A stretch of DNA of 64,000 nucleotides from Rodentibacter haemolyticus (GCF_015356115.1 NZ_CP063056.1:496001-560000); one strand, 5' to 3'. Counted from the stretch's first letter, positions 44,521 through 51,567 are shown. A program made the numbers and translations. The notes: generated from the sequence alone by a model not told the origin.

Positions 44521-44838
44521 TCTATCATAATAGCCTTAATTTACGGTCAAGAATTTTCTTATTTTAAAAATAAAGATTATTTATTGATAATCGGACGGCG
44601 ATAGAAAGAAATGAAATATTTGAATTTCAGACGATTACGTATTCAGCATACATCTATTGACCGAATAAACTAAGTTCAAAACAGATATTTTGAAATAAAT
44701 ACTAAGAACTACCGGACTTTAATAACTGAATCGCATGTTGGAAGTGCGTCGATAACCGCCACTAGAAAAACTGTTTAGAAAGAAGATTTGGAATGCTTAC
44801 GAAATCTTACCGCCACTCTACCGCCAGTTTGGTCTAAG
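44521..44838. other. gene-free gap between trmJ and tRNA-Lys
   Basis: 318 bases of AT-rich sequence. No ORF with a good ribosome binding site, no strong hairpin and no intact uptake signal were seen (one partial match, gaagtgcgtc, near 44750). It probably holds the trmJ promoter on one side and the 3' end of the tRNA transcript on the other. Confidence 0.5.
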
Positions 44839-44914
44839 TGGTGGGTCGTGAAGGATTCGAACCTTCGACCAACGGATTAAAAGTCCGCTGCTCTACCGAC
44901 TGAGCTAACGACCC
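44839..44914 (-). tRNA. tRNA-Lys (UUU)
   Basis: The minus strand reads GGGTCGTTAGCTCAGTCGGT, then AGAGCAGCGGACTTTTAATC, and ends in a matching acceptor stem with encoded CCA (76 bases). The anticodon loop CTTTTAA gives anticodon UUU, lysine. D arm, T arm (GTTCGAATC) and acceptor pair well. It lies just outside the prophage, 49 bases downstream of the tRNA-Leu remnant. Confidence 0.97.
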
Positions 44915-44963
44915 AAGTATAGGATTTTAAAGGAGTTTTTTATAAAAACGGAATTTTATAAAA

Positions 44964-45022
44964 TGGTGCCCGAAGCCAGACTTGAACTGGCACGCCTCGA
45001 AAGGCGAGGGACTTTCAATCCC
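44964..45022 (-). other. prophage attachment site attL: 3' part of a tRNA-Leu gene
   Basis: The minus strand from 45022 to 44964 carries an anticodon-arm segment, a long variable arm (CTCGCCTTTCGAGGCG), a T arm (GTTCAAGTC) and an acceptor 3' strand with CCA (GGGCACCA), matching the 3' end of a class II tRNA-Leu. The 5' half is absent; the int gene stops at 45023, directly at the joint. The loop sequence TTGAAAG would give a GAA anticodon, which is not leucine, so this part is likely phage-derived attP. HP1 integrates in the anticodon arm of tRNA-Leu. Confidence 0.85.
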
Positions 45023-46036
45023 CTACTGTGCAGGGTTAGAAAGCGGATTGAATTTGACCGCACTTTCCAAATGTGAAGGGGCGAAATGTGCATAACGCAT
45101 TGTCATTTCAATAGTCGAATGCCCTAGAATTTCTTTCAACACCAAAATATTCCCACCGTTCATCATAAAGTGACTGGCGAAAGTATGGCGTAAAACGTGG
45201 GTTAGCTGTCCTTTCGGCAATTCAATTTCGGCACGAATTACCGCATTTTCAAAAGATTCATACGCATCTTTAAACAACCGCCCACGCTTTTTCGGCAACA
45301 TTTCAAACAATTCTTGGCTAATCGGCACAGTGCGGTTTTTCTTTGATTTTGTGTTCGTGAAGGTGATTTTATATGGCATAACTTGTGATTGGGTCAGCGT
45401 TTCCGCCTCACTCCAACGTGCGCCGGTTGCCAAACAAACACGCACAATCAAGCCCAAATCAGGGTTGCGTGAATTGTCGCATTCAATAAGCAAGCGATAA
45501 ATATCCCGCTCATATAAAAACGCCAGTTCAGTGTCACGTTCTTTAAACAGCCGAACACCCTCAAGCGGGTTTTCACCTTTCCATTTACGCAATGATTTCA
45601 GCTCATTAAACACCGCACGCAAATAAGCGTGTTCACGGTTTATCGTTGCCTCTTTCGGTGGTCGATTTTTATTGGCGGAAAATTCCCCATCAAGGCGACG
45701 TTTTCGATAGTCGGCAAACACCTCTGCGTTAAATTCATTGGCAGGCGGATCGCCCAAATGCGTACAAAGATTTTTCAGTTTTGCAAGCCGAGCTTCACCG
45801 TCCGAAAGGGTTTTACCGTGAACATCAAACCATTCTTGCACATAAAAACTTAATGCCGGCAAATCATCAGCTGCCAAAACTTGCACAGAATCAACCGCAC
45901 TTTCTGTTTCTGCTTTGGCTTGATTATAAAAACAGAGCGCATCCCCTTTGGTTAAAAACCACTTACGTGAACGCTTACCGTTTACATAAACTTCCGCAAG
46001 CCATTTTCCGTTTTTTGTGTCTTTACGAACTGCCAT
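45023..46036 (-). CDS. int: HP1-type tyrosine integrase
   Basis: 337 residues, the same length as HP1 integrase. The N-terminal arm-binding domain (MAVRKDTKNGKWLAEVYVNGK) is followed by a core-binding and a catalytic domain. Catalytic residues by alignment with HP1 Int are Arg207 (ATGARWSE), His280 and Arg283 (THVLRHTFASH) and Tyr315 (MRYAHF). The stop codon abuts the tRNA-Leu core. Its start overlaps the end of the upstream membrane-protein gene by 14 bases, so it is part of the leftward operon. Confidence 0.96.
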   Translation of the reverse strand: MAVRKDTKNGKWLAEVYVNGKRSRKWFLTKGDALCFYNQAKAETESAVDSVQVLAADDLPALSFYVQEWFDVHGKTLSDGEARLAKLKNLCTHLGDPPANEFNAEVFADYRKRRLDGEFSANKNRPPKEATINREHAYLRAVFNELKSLRKWKGENPLEGVRLFKERDTELAFLYERDIYRLLIECDNSRNPDLGLIVRVCLATGARWSEAETLTQSQVMPYKITFTNTKSKKNRTVPISQELFEMLPKKRGRLFKDAYESFENAVIRAEIELPKGQLTHVLRHTFASHFMMNGGNILVLKEILGHSTIEMTMRYAHFAPSHLESAVKFNPLSNPAQ

Positions 46037-46718
46037 TTAATAATTCTTGATATTTTTTCTCTATTTGTTGCAATAGCTCATTTATTAAAGCCCAATAGTT
46101 ATCACTACTATTTTTTAATTTCTCTAGTGTTGATTCATCAATATATGGAAAACAATTAGTACTCTCACGGATAGAAAAAATAAAATCATTAATCCTATTA
46201 AGATCACTAAAACCAATTACATTACTTACAAAAAGACTATGTCTAAATATATTATTTATTCTATCAGTATCTAAAACTTCATTAATGTATTTATTTATCC
46301 TTTCAACGTTATCTAGGTTAAAATCTAATCTTTTATTTAATATTTCTTCGCACAGGTAACATGTGTTTATTAAACAATTTCTTATATACCTCAAATCTCT
46401 TCCTAACTCGCCATATAAATCATCAATTTTACTTATGATTGCATTATTATTCTGTATTTGTGCCTGATGTGCCGCCTTTTTAGCATAGTTAGCGGCTTTC
46501 CAAGTACCAATCAATACACCAATTGTACATAGTGCCATAATCCAGTCAGTAGCTTTTATTCCTTGAAAAGTACTAAATGAAAATGCAAAAGCAACTATCG
46601 CTATGGAAAATGAAATTAAGAATGGGGCAAAAAACCACCGAAGTGAATCTAAAATTGATTCATCATTAAGAAATTTTTTCAATATATCTAACACTATCAT
46701 TCTTTTATAAATTGTCAT
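46023..46718 (-). CDS. prophage cargo: membrane protein with two N-terminal TM segments
   Basis: 231 residues: two membrane segments (about residues 27-50 and 58-72; FFAPFLISFSIAIVAFAFSF and DWIMALCTIGVLIGTW) and then a long, mainly helical cytoplasmic region (AKKAAHQAQIQNNN ... LLQQIEKKYQELL). The DNA is visibly more AT-rich than the int gene. Its ATG directly follows the stop of the YidD-like gene (TAA-ATG). No known family is recognised. Such two-segment proteins in lysogeny operons often act in phage exclusion, but nothing here proves this. Confidence 0.75.
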   Translation of the reverse strand: MTIYKRMIVLDILKKFLNDESILDSLRWFFAPFLISFSIAIVAFAFSFSTFQGIKATDWIMALCTIGVLIGTWKAANYAKKAAHQAQIQNNNAIISKIDDLYGELGRDLRYIRNCLINTCYLCEEILNKRLDFNLDNVERINKYINEVLDTDRINNIFRHSLFVSNVIGFSDLNRINDFIFSIRESTNCFPYIDESTLEKLKNSSDNYWALINELLQQIEKKYQELLNGSS

Positions 46719-46922
46719 TTATGGATAATCTTCCCCACCATTAGGATATTTACAACGGCGTAAACGGTTTAATGCCATCTTCCACCCTTTCAAAAAACCG
46801 TATTTTTGTAAGGCTAAAATAGCGTAGTTTGAACAACTGGGTTCAAAGCGACAAGCACCACGAATTTTTTGTGGTGCAAGCCGTTGATAACATAAAATGA
46901 ATTGAATACTAAGCCAAACCAT
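46719..46922 (-). CDS. prophage YidD-like protein
   Basis: 67 residues with the YidD pattern ACRFEPSCSNYAILALQKYGFLKGWKMALNRLRRCKYPNGGED, matching the chromosomal YidD (31845-32105) in all the key Cys, Tyr and KG positions but shorter at both ends and ending GGEDYP instead of GGFDPVP. YidD proteins normally accompany YidC. Here the gene stands in a prophage operon between a DUF4177-like gene (TAATG overlap) and a membrane protein gene. It may help insert the neighbouring membrane proteins; this is inference. Confidence 0.87.
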   Translation of the reverse strand: MVWLSIQFILCYQRLAPQKIRGACRFEPSCSNYAILALQKYGFLKGWKMALNRLRRCKYPNGGEDYP

Positions 46923-47164
46923 TAAACAGGTTTTCTAAACGTAATGACATAATAATTGACGGGGAAAGATTTCTGCCCAAATAAAGCCCCTAAACACCCC
47001 GGCTTCTCTTGTACGCCAATTTCATCAACACGCAAAAATTCCCAACCATTTTCAGCATATTGATTCACAATATCTTGTAAATAGTGTGCTGCTGCATTAT
47101 GTTTGTCTTTCTTATTCACCTCAATATTCGGTGGAATTTGAACCATTTTGTAAGTGTAAGTCAT
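46922..47164 (-). CDS. DUF4177-like small protein
   Basis: 80 residues. The pattern YKMVQIPPNI ... QDIVNQYAENGWEFLRVDEIGVQEKPG ... YYVITFRKP is that of the DUF4177 group, small alpha-beta proteins of unknown function. It overlaps the YidD-like start by one base, so the two are translationally coupled. Confidence 0.72.
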   Translation of the reverse strand: MTYTYKMVQIPPNIEVNKKDKHNAAAHYLQDIVNQYAENGWEFLRVDEIGVQEKPGCLGALFGQKSFPVNYYVITFRKPV

Positions 47165-47175
47165 AATATTTGCTC

Positions 47176-47736
47176 CTATCGGTTTAAAGCGTCATGTAAT
47201 TCTTCAAAGCTATCGTATTTTTTCCCCTTATAAATAATTTCACTCATAAGGGAATAATCAAAAAATTTTCTTGTTTTATCTTTTGATGTTTCAGCGATCA
47301 AAACCCCAAAAGTACCCCATTCCGCATTAGCATCAAACTCAATATCAATTAACTTTACAGAATAAAATTTACTACCTGTTGATGTTTCATATTCAAATTT
47401 AACTAAATCTCCTTTTGAAACAGGCTTATTCTCTGCTTCTATTTCTTGTAACCTCTTATTTTGATTTTGTAACTCTTTTTTCTTTCTAAAATCTTTTTCA
47501 AAATTAAGAATTGGTTTTCTAAAAACAACCGTCAACAAAATAGTAACAAAAATATTAATACCTAATATCCAGTTACCAATTATTGTCCCTTCCATTTCAA
47601 CAAATGAAGAAATAACAATATAAAATAGAAAAACAAGTAGAAAATAAAGACCAAAAGCATATTTAGCCAATATCATTGAAACACTAAAGAAGTTATTGAT
47701 TTTTAATTCAATATCTAAAAGTTTTTGCTTAATCAC
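47176..47736 (-). CDS. prophage cargo: membrane protein with two TM segments and coiled coil
   Basis: 186 residues. Two membrane segments (LAKYAFGLYFLLVFLFYIVISSF and GNWILGINIFVTILLTVVF, residues about 25-75) are followed by a charged coiled-coil stretch (FEKDFRKKKELQNQNKRLQEIE) and a compact C-terminal beta-rich part (KGDLVKFEYETSTGSKFYSVKLIDIEF). The sequence is AT-rich. It lies between the secreted peptide and the DUF4177-like gene with gaps of 6 and 11 bases. No family is recognised. Confidence 0.72.
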   Translation of the reverse strand: MIKQKLLDIELKINNFFSVSMILAKYAFGLYFLLVFLFYIVISSFVEMEGTIIGNWILGINIFVTILLTVVFRKPILNFEKDFRKKKELQNQNKRLQEIEAENKPVSKGDLVKFEYETSTGSKFYSVKLIDIEFDANAEWGTFGVLIAETSKDKTRKFFDYSLMSEIIYKGKKYDSFEELHDALNR

Positions 47737-47742
47737 AATTTA

Positions 47743-47925
47743 CTATCTTCTACAAACTTTCTTAGAACGAGAAACAGAACCATCATTACAAATAAACTTA
47801 CCACCGGAACAATGAGAAACGCCCCCTTTCTTACCGGAACAAGGTTCACGCCCACGTGCATCTGCCATATTTGCAACCATAAAAAATGCACTTGCAACTA
47901 AAACGCTTGAGATCAATTTTTTCAT
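47743..47925 (-). CDS. YdcA-like secreted Cys-containing peptide
   Basis: 60 residues with a signal peptide (MKKLISSVLVASAFFMVANMADA) and a mature part of about 37 residues with four Cys (PCSGKKGG, SHCSGGKFICNDGS, KKVC). It resembles my memory of E. coli YdcA, a small exported protein of unknown role. Its ATG overlaps the repressor stop by one base (TAATG), so it is made when the repressor is made, that is in the lysogen. Confidence 0.75.
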   Translation of the reverse strand: MKKLISSVLVASAFFMVANMADARGREPCSGKKGGVSHCSGGKFICNDGSVSRSKKVCRR

Positions 47926-48521
47926 TACAATTTCTCCATCTTCAAAATCACCTTCCCCACCACATCAATATCCGAAAGCTCACATTCAAAACTGAATTTG
48001 CCGCCGTCAACACGGATTTTCCCTGCCGGCAACACGGTGATGTAACGGATAAGGTGAGAGTTTTCCACAATGACGAAATAATCGCCATCAACCAAGTTGC
48101 CATAATCGCTTGTGGCAAAATACGTTTTGTTGTCTTCCACAACGCAAAATACTTTGTCATAGCTTTCACGGCTATCTAAATTCGGTAAATACGGTAGGAA
48201 AAGGGGCTTATTATCAATAATGAACGCTTGCCCGTTTTCCACCCGTATCGCATTAAAATATTTTAAATCTGAACTTTTGTCCCAAATTGGTTCTTGTCCA
48301 CACACTAAATAATTTAATCGTGCACCGGTTTCGATAGCGCAACGGATAATTAAATCAGCCGGAAAAAAATCACGCTTGCACCAAGTGCTAAATGTACCCA
48401 CGGGAACATCAAGACGCACGCCCAGTTCTTTTCTTTTAGTTACGCCATAGGCTTTCATTAGTCGACTAATAGCAGCGCGTCCGCCCGAAAAATTCAAAGA
48501 TTGATTTAACTGAATTTCCAT
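47925..48521 (-). CDS. CI-type phage repressor with S24-like C-terminal domain
   Basis: 198 residues. The N-terminal helix-turn-helix (about residues 13-75; AISRLMKAYGVTKRKELGVRLDVPVGTFSTWCKRDFFPADLI) is of the phage CI repressor type. The C-terminal half is beta-rich like the S24/LexA-type dimerisation domain (YFATSDYGNLVDGDYFVIV). It represses the rightward early genes. It lies 12 bases after the smaller HTH gene, in one operon. Confidence 0.85.
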   Translation of the reverse strand: MEIQLNQSLNFSGGRAAISRLMKAYGVTKRKELGVRLDVPVGTFSTWCKRDFFPADLIIRCAIETGARLNYLVCGQEPIWDKSSDLKYFNAIRVENGQAFIIDNKPLFLPYLPNLDSRESYDKVFCVVEDNKTYFATSDYGNLVDGDYFVIVENSHLIRYITVLPAGKIRVDGGKFSFECELSDIDVVGKVILKMEKL

Positions 48522-48533
48522 TGCGTATTTCCT

Positions 48534-48935
48534 TTATTTATTTATATGAATATCCCCATTTCCGACTACATTATTTTCAGAACCGTTGATAGTTTGAGAA
48601 ATAGAAACAGGTGAGTTTTTTAATCCGGTCATAAAGGCAATAGCTTCCAGTTTCTTTCGGTCATCAAGATCATTGAAAGCAATCAAGGCAAGTTTTTCGT
48701 GTGTAGTTAATTCGTTAACCTGCTGACCATGCAATAACCAATCAATACTTACATTAAATCTGTTTGAAACTAACAAGAGAGGTTCTAACGGTACTAAATT
48801 CCTTGTTTTCCACTTATTTACGCTAGGAGGTTGAATTCCAATAATGCTCGCTAATTCCTTGTCCGTATGCACATCACAAATTTTTTTCATACGCTCAATG
48901 ATTTCATATGAATTTAAATCAAGTCTTTCTTTCAT
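48534..48935 (-). CDS. second HTH regulator, upstream of the repressor
   Basis: 133 residues. XRE/CI-type helix-turn-helix at residues about 8-65 (EIIERMKKICDVHTDKELASIIGIQPPSVNKWKTRNLVPLEPLLLVSNRFNVSIDWLLHG), and a Ser/Thr/Asn-rich tail (NSPVSISQTINGSENNVVGNGDIHI) in place of a peptidase domain. It is the gene next to the divergent early promoter region. It may be the immunity repressor with its neighbour as co-repressor, or a Cro/CII-like modulator. Confidence 0.78.
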   Translation of the reverse strand: MKERLDLNSYEIIERMKKICDVHTDKELASIIGIQPPSVNKWKTRNLVPLEPLLLVSNRFNVSIDWLLHGQQVNELTTHEKLALIAFNDLDDRKKLEAIAFMTGLKNSPVSISQTINGSENNVVGNGDIHINK

Positions 48936-49001
48936 AAATTAACAATTTTAGTATTGAAAATTACCTAAAGGGAAATTAGAATATCCCAAAAGCTAATTAT
49001 T

Positions 49002-49026
49002 GTAATTCAGAGTTATTAAGAATTAC
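49002..49026. promoter_or_regulatory. inverted repeat in the lysis/lysogeny switch region
   Basis: GTAATTC and GAATTAC are perfect 7-bp arms 11 bases apart in the 120-base divergent region between the HTH gene (48935) and the rightward early operon (49056). It is the most obvious operator-like site there. Confidence 0.5.
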
Positions 49027-49055
49027 TAGATTATCACAACAGAGGAAATTTGACT

Positions 49056-49223
49056 ATGCCTAAAATCCACACACAAACCAAAGAAGGGCGATTACAAATC
49101 GTATTAGAACCGGAGCTACTTCAAAAAGTGAAAGCACTGGCGAAAACGGAAGATCGGACAATTTCATCAATGGGACGCATATTGATTAACCAAGCACTTA
49201 ACAGCAAGGAGAAAAATCAATGA
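49056..49223 (+). CDS. ribbon-helix-helix (Arc/CopG-type) small protein
   Basis: 55 residues (MPKIHTQTKEGRLQIVLEP ... SMGRILINQALNSKEKNQ). The predicted strand LQIVLEP followed by two helices (ELLQKVKALAKTEDRT, SSMGRILINQAL) is the ribbon-helix-helix fold. Start ATG 49056 is preceded by AGAGGAAA. The stop overlaps the start of the Cox-like gene (ATGA). It is the first rightward gene, so a role in early-promoter control is likely. Confidence 0.75.
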   Translation: MPKIHTQTKEGRLQIVLEPELLQKVKALAKTEDRTISSMGRILINQALNSKEKNQ

Positions 49224-49513
49224 GCACTATAAACATTAAATTACAGTGCGATGAACCTTTTATTACACGTAAGGAATATGCAAAGCGTTTAGATGTATCA
49301 CTAGCAACGGTAAGCAATATGATCGATCAAGGTGTGCTTGTAAGCGTAAAGCTAAAGAAGTGGAATAAAGAGAAAAACAGGTATGAAACCGGACAGAACA
49401 CAACCGTATTAATTGACCTGGTTGCAACGGCAATGAAAAGCATTAAACGACAACAAAACCGCACAAAGTGCGGCTGGTTTTCACATTCATTAAGTCATGG
49501 GGGAAAGCAATGA
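49220..49513 (+). CDS. Cox-like regulator/excisionase
   Basis: 97 residues. A helix-turn-helix lies in EPFITRKEYAKRLDVSLATVSNMIDQGVLVSVKLKKW, the form seen in Cox proteins of HP1 and P2, which direct excision and repress the lysogeny promoter. Position (near the start of the rightward operon, opposite the repressor) agrees. It has AAGGAG 8 bases upstream. The last codons overlap the next ATG (ATGA). Confidence 0.75.
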   Translation: MSTINIKLQCDEPFITRKEYAKRLDVSLATVSNMIDQGVLVSVKLKKWNKEKNRYETGQNTTVLIDLVATAMKSIKRQQNRTKCGWFSHSLSHGGKQ

Positions 49514-49986
49514 CAGAAGAATTTAATCATCCAAACAAACAAGCTATTTATCGTCTGTTATCAATGTCTGCTCAACAGCGTTATGAGTTTTTGAAACCTC
49601 ACGTAAACGTGCTAAACGCTCACGAAGAGCTGATTTACGAATGGTATTTAGTTCATCTGCTATTTGTAGATGGACTGAAGGCAAAAATGAATGAAATACG
49701 TCAATTAATTTATCCGCTCGCTCAATTCGACCTGATTTGTAATGACGCGAAAGCTGCATATTCAAATTTTCAATCAATGCTTGACGAGTTTGAGCAGGCA
49801 ATACTCCGAAAGCACTATCAAGTATACGGATTAACTCCCGCAGATTATCTTCAAGCAATCGCCCCTCGGTTGGCAAAACTTGAGCAGGAATATCAGCTTG
49901 AACCGGCATATCAGCCGAAAGCCCAAGCACCCGCTCAAGACGATCAAGCCGTTGCGCCATCAGCTCAAGAGACTGTGCAATGTTAA
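49510..49986 (+). CDS. early phage protein of unknown function (sense of an antisense pair)
   Basis: 158 residues, MTEEFNHPNKQAIYRLLSM at the start; helical and rich in Tyr, Leu and Gln, with a Pro/Ala/Gln tail (AQAPAQDDQAVAPSAQ). The start overlaps the Cox stop (ATGA) and has a GGGGGA element upstream, so it is coupled to the early operon. Most of its length is opposed by another ORF on the minus strand (49544-50002). No family recognised. Confidence 0.55.
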   Translation: MTEEFNHPNKQAIYRLLSMSAQQRYEFLKPHVNVLNAHEELIYEWYLVHLLFVDGLKAKMNEIRQLIYPLAQFDLICNDAKAAYSNFQSMLDEFEQAILRKHYQVYGLTPADYLQAIAPRLAKLEQEYQLEPAYQPKAQAPAQDDQAVAPSAQETVQC

Positions 49987-50002
49987 GTTCATCAAATTTC
50001 AT
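49544..50002 (-). CDS. antisense ORF, 152 residues, unknown
   Basis: Starts at ATG 50002 with AGGAG 9 bases upstream. The product begins MKFDELNIAQSLELMAQRLDRLERV and reads like a helical protein (EDNLRELIRILDSAF, ADKLIDVFHSF, RKSALRERLARLREV). It overlaps 49510-49986 almost completely. Leu codon choice (many CTT) is unlike that of nearby genes. Either strand, or both, may be expressed. Confidence 0.35.
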   Translation of the reverse strand: MKFDELNIAQSLELMAQRLDRLERVLGLSADMPVQADIPAQVLPTEGRLLEDNLRELIRILDSAFGVLPAQTRQALIENLNMQLSRHYKSGRIERADKLIDVFHSFLPSVHLQIADELNTIRKSALRERLARLREVSKTHNAVEQTLITDDK

Positions 50003-50081
50003 AGGGAAGAACTCCTAAAGCCAACACCGCACAAAGTGCGGTCAGTTTCAAACATAAATTTTAGTGATAAGGGGAAGACAA

Positions 50082-50491
50082 TGACTAAAAGCAAATCATC
50101 ATTCACATTCTTTGCACAAGAATATTGTGAAGAACACAATTTAACGCACCAAGAAATTCAACACAAAATCGCTATTCTACAATGTGACGTAAAACCCGTC
50201 CGAGATACTGCTCAAGCTCACGAGCAACTTCGGGAGATTTTTTCCCAATGGCGTCAAGTCTGTGAAAGCAGGCACGCTCATAAGTCCCAGCCAAATCCGG
50301 CTGTGAGCCAATTACTTCAAGAATTATCGCAAGCGCTTGTTCTTGATAAGCAAGCTGAATCTGAATTTGATCGAGCTGTGCTTGAATTGATAAAGGCTTA
50401 TTTTCTTTCTGATCGCTCATCTTATGAACTCCTTAAATTAAGTAACCGTTTATTTAAATTGGGGCAAGCATACAACAAAAGCGGCAAATAA
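50082..50491 (+). CDS. early phage protein of unknown function (sense of second antisense pair)
   Basis: 136 residues beginning MTKSKSSFTFFAQEYCEEHN. AGGGGAAGA lies just before ATG 50082, a good ribosome binding site. The product is helical (HEQLREIFSQWRQVCES, QLLQELSQALVLDKQAESEFDRAVLELIKAYF) with no recognised family. An uptake signal lies upstream (50033-50041). An 82-residue ORF opposes its second half. Confidence 0.55.
50172..50420 (-). CDS. antisense ORF, 82 residues, unknown
   Basis: Starts at ATG 50420 with AAGGAG 8 bases upstream, an ideal ribosome binding site. The product begins MSDQKENKPLSIQAQLDQIQ and is predicted helical (AYQEQALAIILEVIG, SPEVARELEQYLGRVLRHI). It lies wholly within 50082-50491 on the other strand. 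Its initiation signal is as good as that of the sense gene. Confidence 0.35.
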   Translation of the reverse strand: MSDQKENKPLSIQAQLDQIQIQLAYQEQALAIILEVIGSQPDLAGTYERACFHRLDAIGKKSPEVARELEQYLGRVLRHIVE

Positions 50492-50509
50492 CAAAGCGAG
50501 GGCGTGGCA

Positions 50510-50881
50510 ATGTACGTTCAAGAAAGCAAAAGTCCGGTGGAGCAATGGTATGAAGAACAAGGCATACCCCGCCCCACCGCCAAAAACGGGGAAGACGTGT
50601 TGTACCAAATGGCGTTAAGCAAATATGAAGTAGAACGGGCGTTCAACGGCTTAACCCATAAACAAAGTGGCATACTCAAAGCCGTTGCCGATATTGAACC
50701 CGATGAAGATTACATCCGCCCAGATTTAACCGGCGACAAACTGTGGCACTACAACGATAAAGGCATAGATAAGTTAGTAAAAGGCTTAAAAGAAATGACG
50801 GGTATTCGCACCGCCTTTCCAAGAGCCTTACGCCGAGCCGATTTCTATCAGTTAGACCCATACACAAGGGGAAAAGAATGA
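50510..50881 (+). CDS. early phage protein, unknown
   Basis: 123 residues (MYVQESKSPVEQWYEEQGIP ... RGKE). ATG 50510 has GAGG 8 bases upstream; an in-frame GTG at 50504 is too close to it. The middle (AVADIEPDEDYIRPDLTGDKLWHYNDKGIDKLVKGLKEMTG) is acidic then basic. No family is recognised. It overlaps the next gene start by 4 bases. Confidence 0.6.
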   Translation: MYVQESKSPVEQWYEEQGIPRPTAKNGEDVLYQMALSKYEVERAFNGLTHKQSGILKAVADIEPDEDYIRPDLTGDKLWHYNDKGIDKLVKGLKEMTGIRTAFPRALRRADFYQLDPYTRGKE

Positions 50882-51075
50882 TAACACCAACACCGGAAAC
50901 CTGTTTGGCAGCCAAAAGAAAATGGCTGCGTAAATTCGATAAATATCGCGAAAACTGGCTGCGATTGAAACGTAAAAATGAAGAAAATGCAGCTGATAGG
51001 GTTTATCAAAAAATGGTGACGGCATTAGAGTGCGCAAGCCATCTCCATAAAAAAGCCGAAGAATTGGCACATTAA
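50878..51075 (+). CDS. early phage protein, unknown, 65 residues
   Basis: Very basic helical protein (AAKRKWLRKFDKYRENWLRLKRKNEENAADRVYQKM). It is coupled to the preceding gene (ATGA overlap). It might bind DNA or RNA by charge, but no family is recognised. Confidence 0.6.
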   Translation: MITPTPETCLAAKRKWLRKFDKYRENWLRLKRKNEENAADRVYQKMVTALECASHLHKKAEELAH

Positions 51076-51085
51076 GGAAAACACG

Positions 51086-51283
51086 ATGAAAACACGAAAA
51101 ATTATACAAATCGCTACCTCTGAATCAATGGTATACGACTCCACAATAAACGAAACAGAACGTTCAAATTCGATTCTTGCACTATGTAATGACGGCACAT
51201 TGTGGTACCGAGACATATACATTTCAGGCTTAAACAAAAAAGGTTGGGAACAAATTGAAGATATTCCGCAACCTCAAGAATAA
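51086..51283 (+). CDS. early phage protein, unknown, 65 residues
   Basis: Begins MKTRKIIQIATSESMVYDS. The segment SNSILALCNDGTLWYRDIYISGLNKKGWEQIEDIP looks like a single beta-propeller-type blade or a small beta sheet. It is preceded by TTAAGGAAA and sits 10 bases after the previous gene. Function unknown. Confidence 0.6.
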   Translation: MKTRKIIQIATSESMVYDSTINETERSNSILALCNDGTLWYRDIYISGLNKKGWEQIEDIPQPQE

Positions 51284-51294
51284 AGGAAAACATT

Positions 51295-51567
51295 ATGCAA
51301 GAACATATCATTGATTTAACAAACCGCTATTGCCTTAAATTAAGTAACGGGAAATATGTGCTTTACGAAATCGACCTCAAGGATAACGGCACCTATGAAC
51401 GCACAGGCGGAAAAGTATGTAACGATTTATTTTCCGCATTCAATAGCGTTACTTATTGCGAACTAAATCAAGAAGAGGTGACAAATATCACCGAGGTCAT
51501 CAAACGATTAGAGGCAATACAGGCAGAAATAAAACGTATTGCTGAAATTCAACAGGCTTATGCCTAA
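51295..51567 (+). CDS. early phage protein, unknown, 90 residues
   Basis: Begins MQEHIIDLTNRYCLKLSNG. The N-terminal half is predicted beta-rich and the C-terminal half a coiled coil (EVTNITEVIKRLEAIQAEIKRIAEIQQAY). AAGGAAA precedes the ATG by 5 bases. No family recognised. Confidence 0.6.
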   Translation: MQEHIIDLTNRYCLKLSNGKYVLYEIDLKDNGTYERTGGKVCNDLFSAFNSVTYCELNQEEVTNITEVIKRLEAIQAEIKRIAEIQQAYA

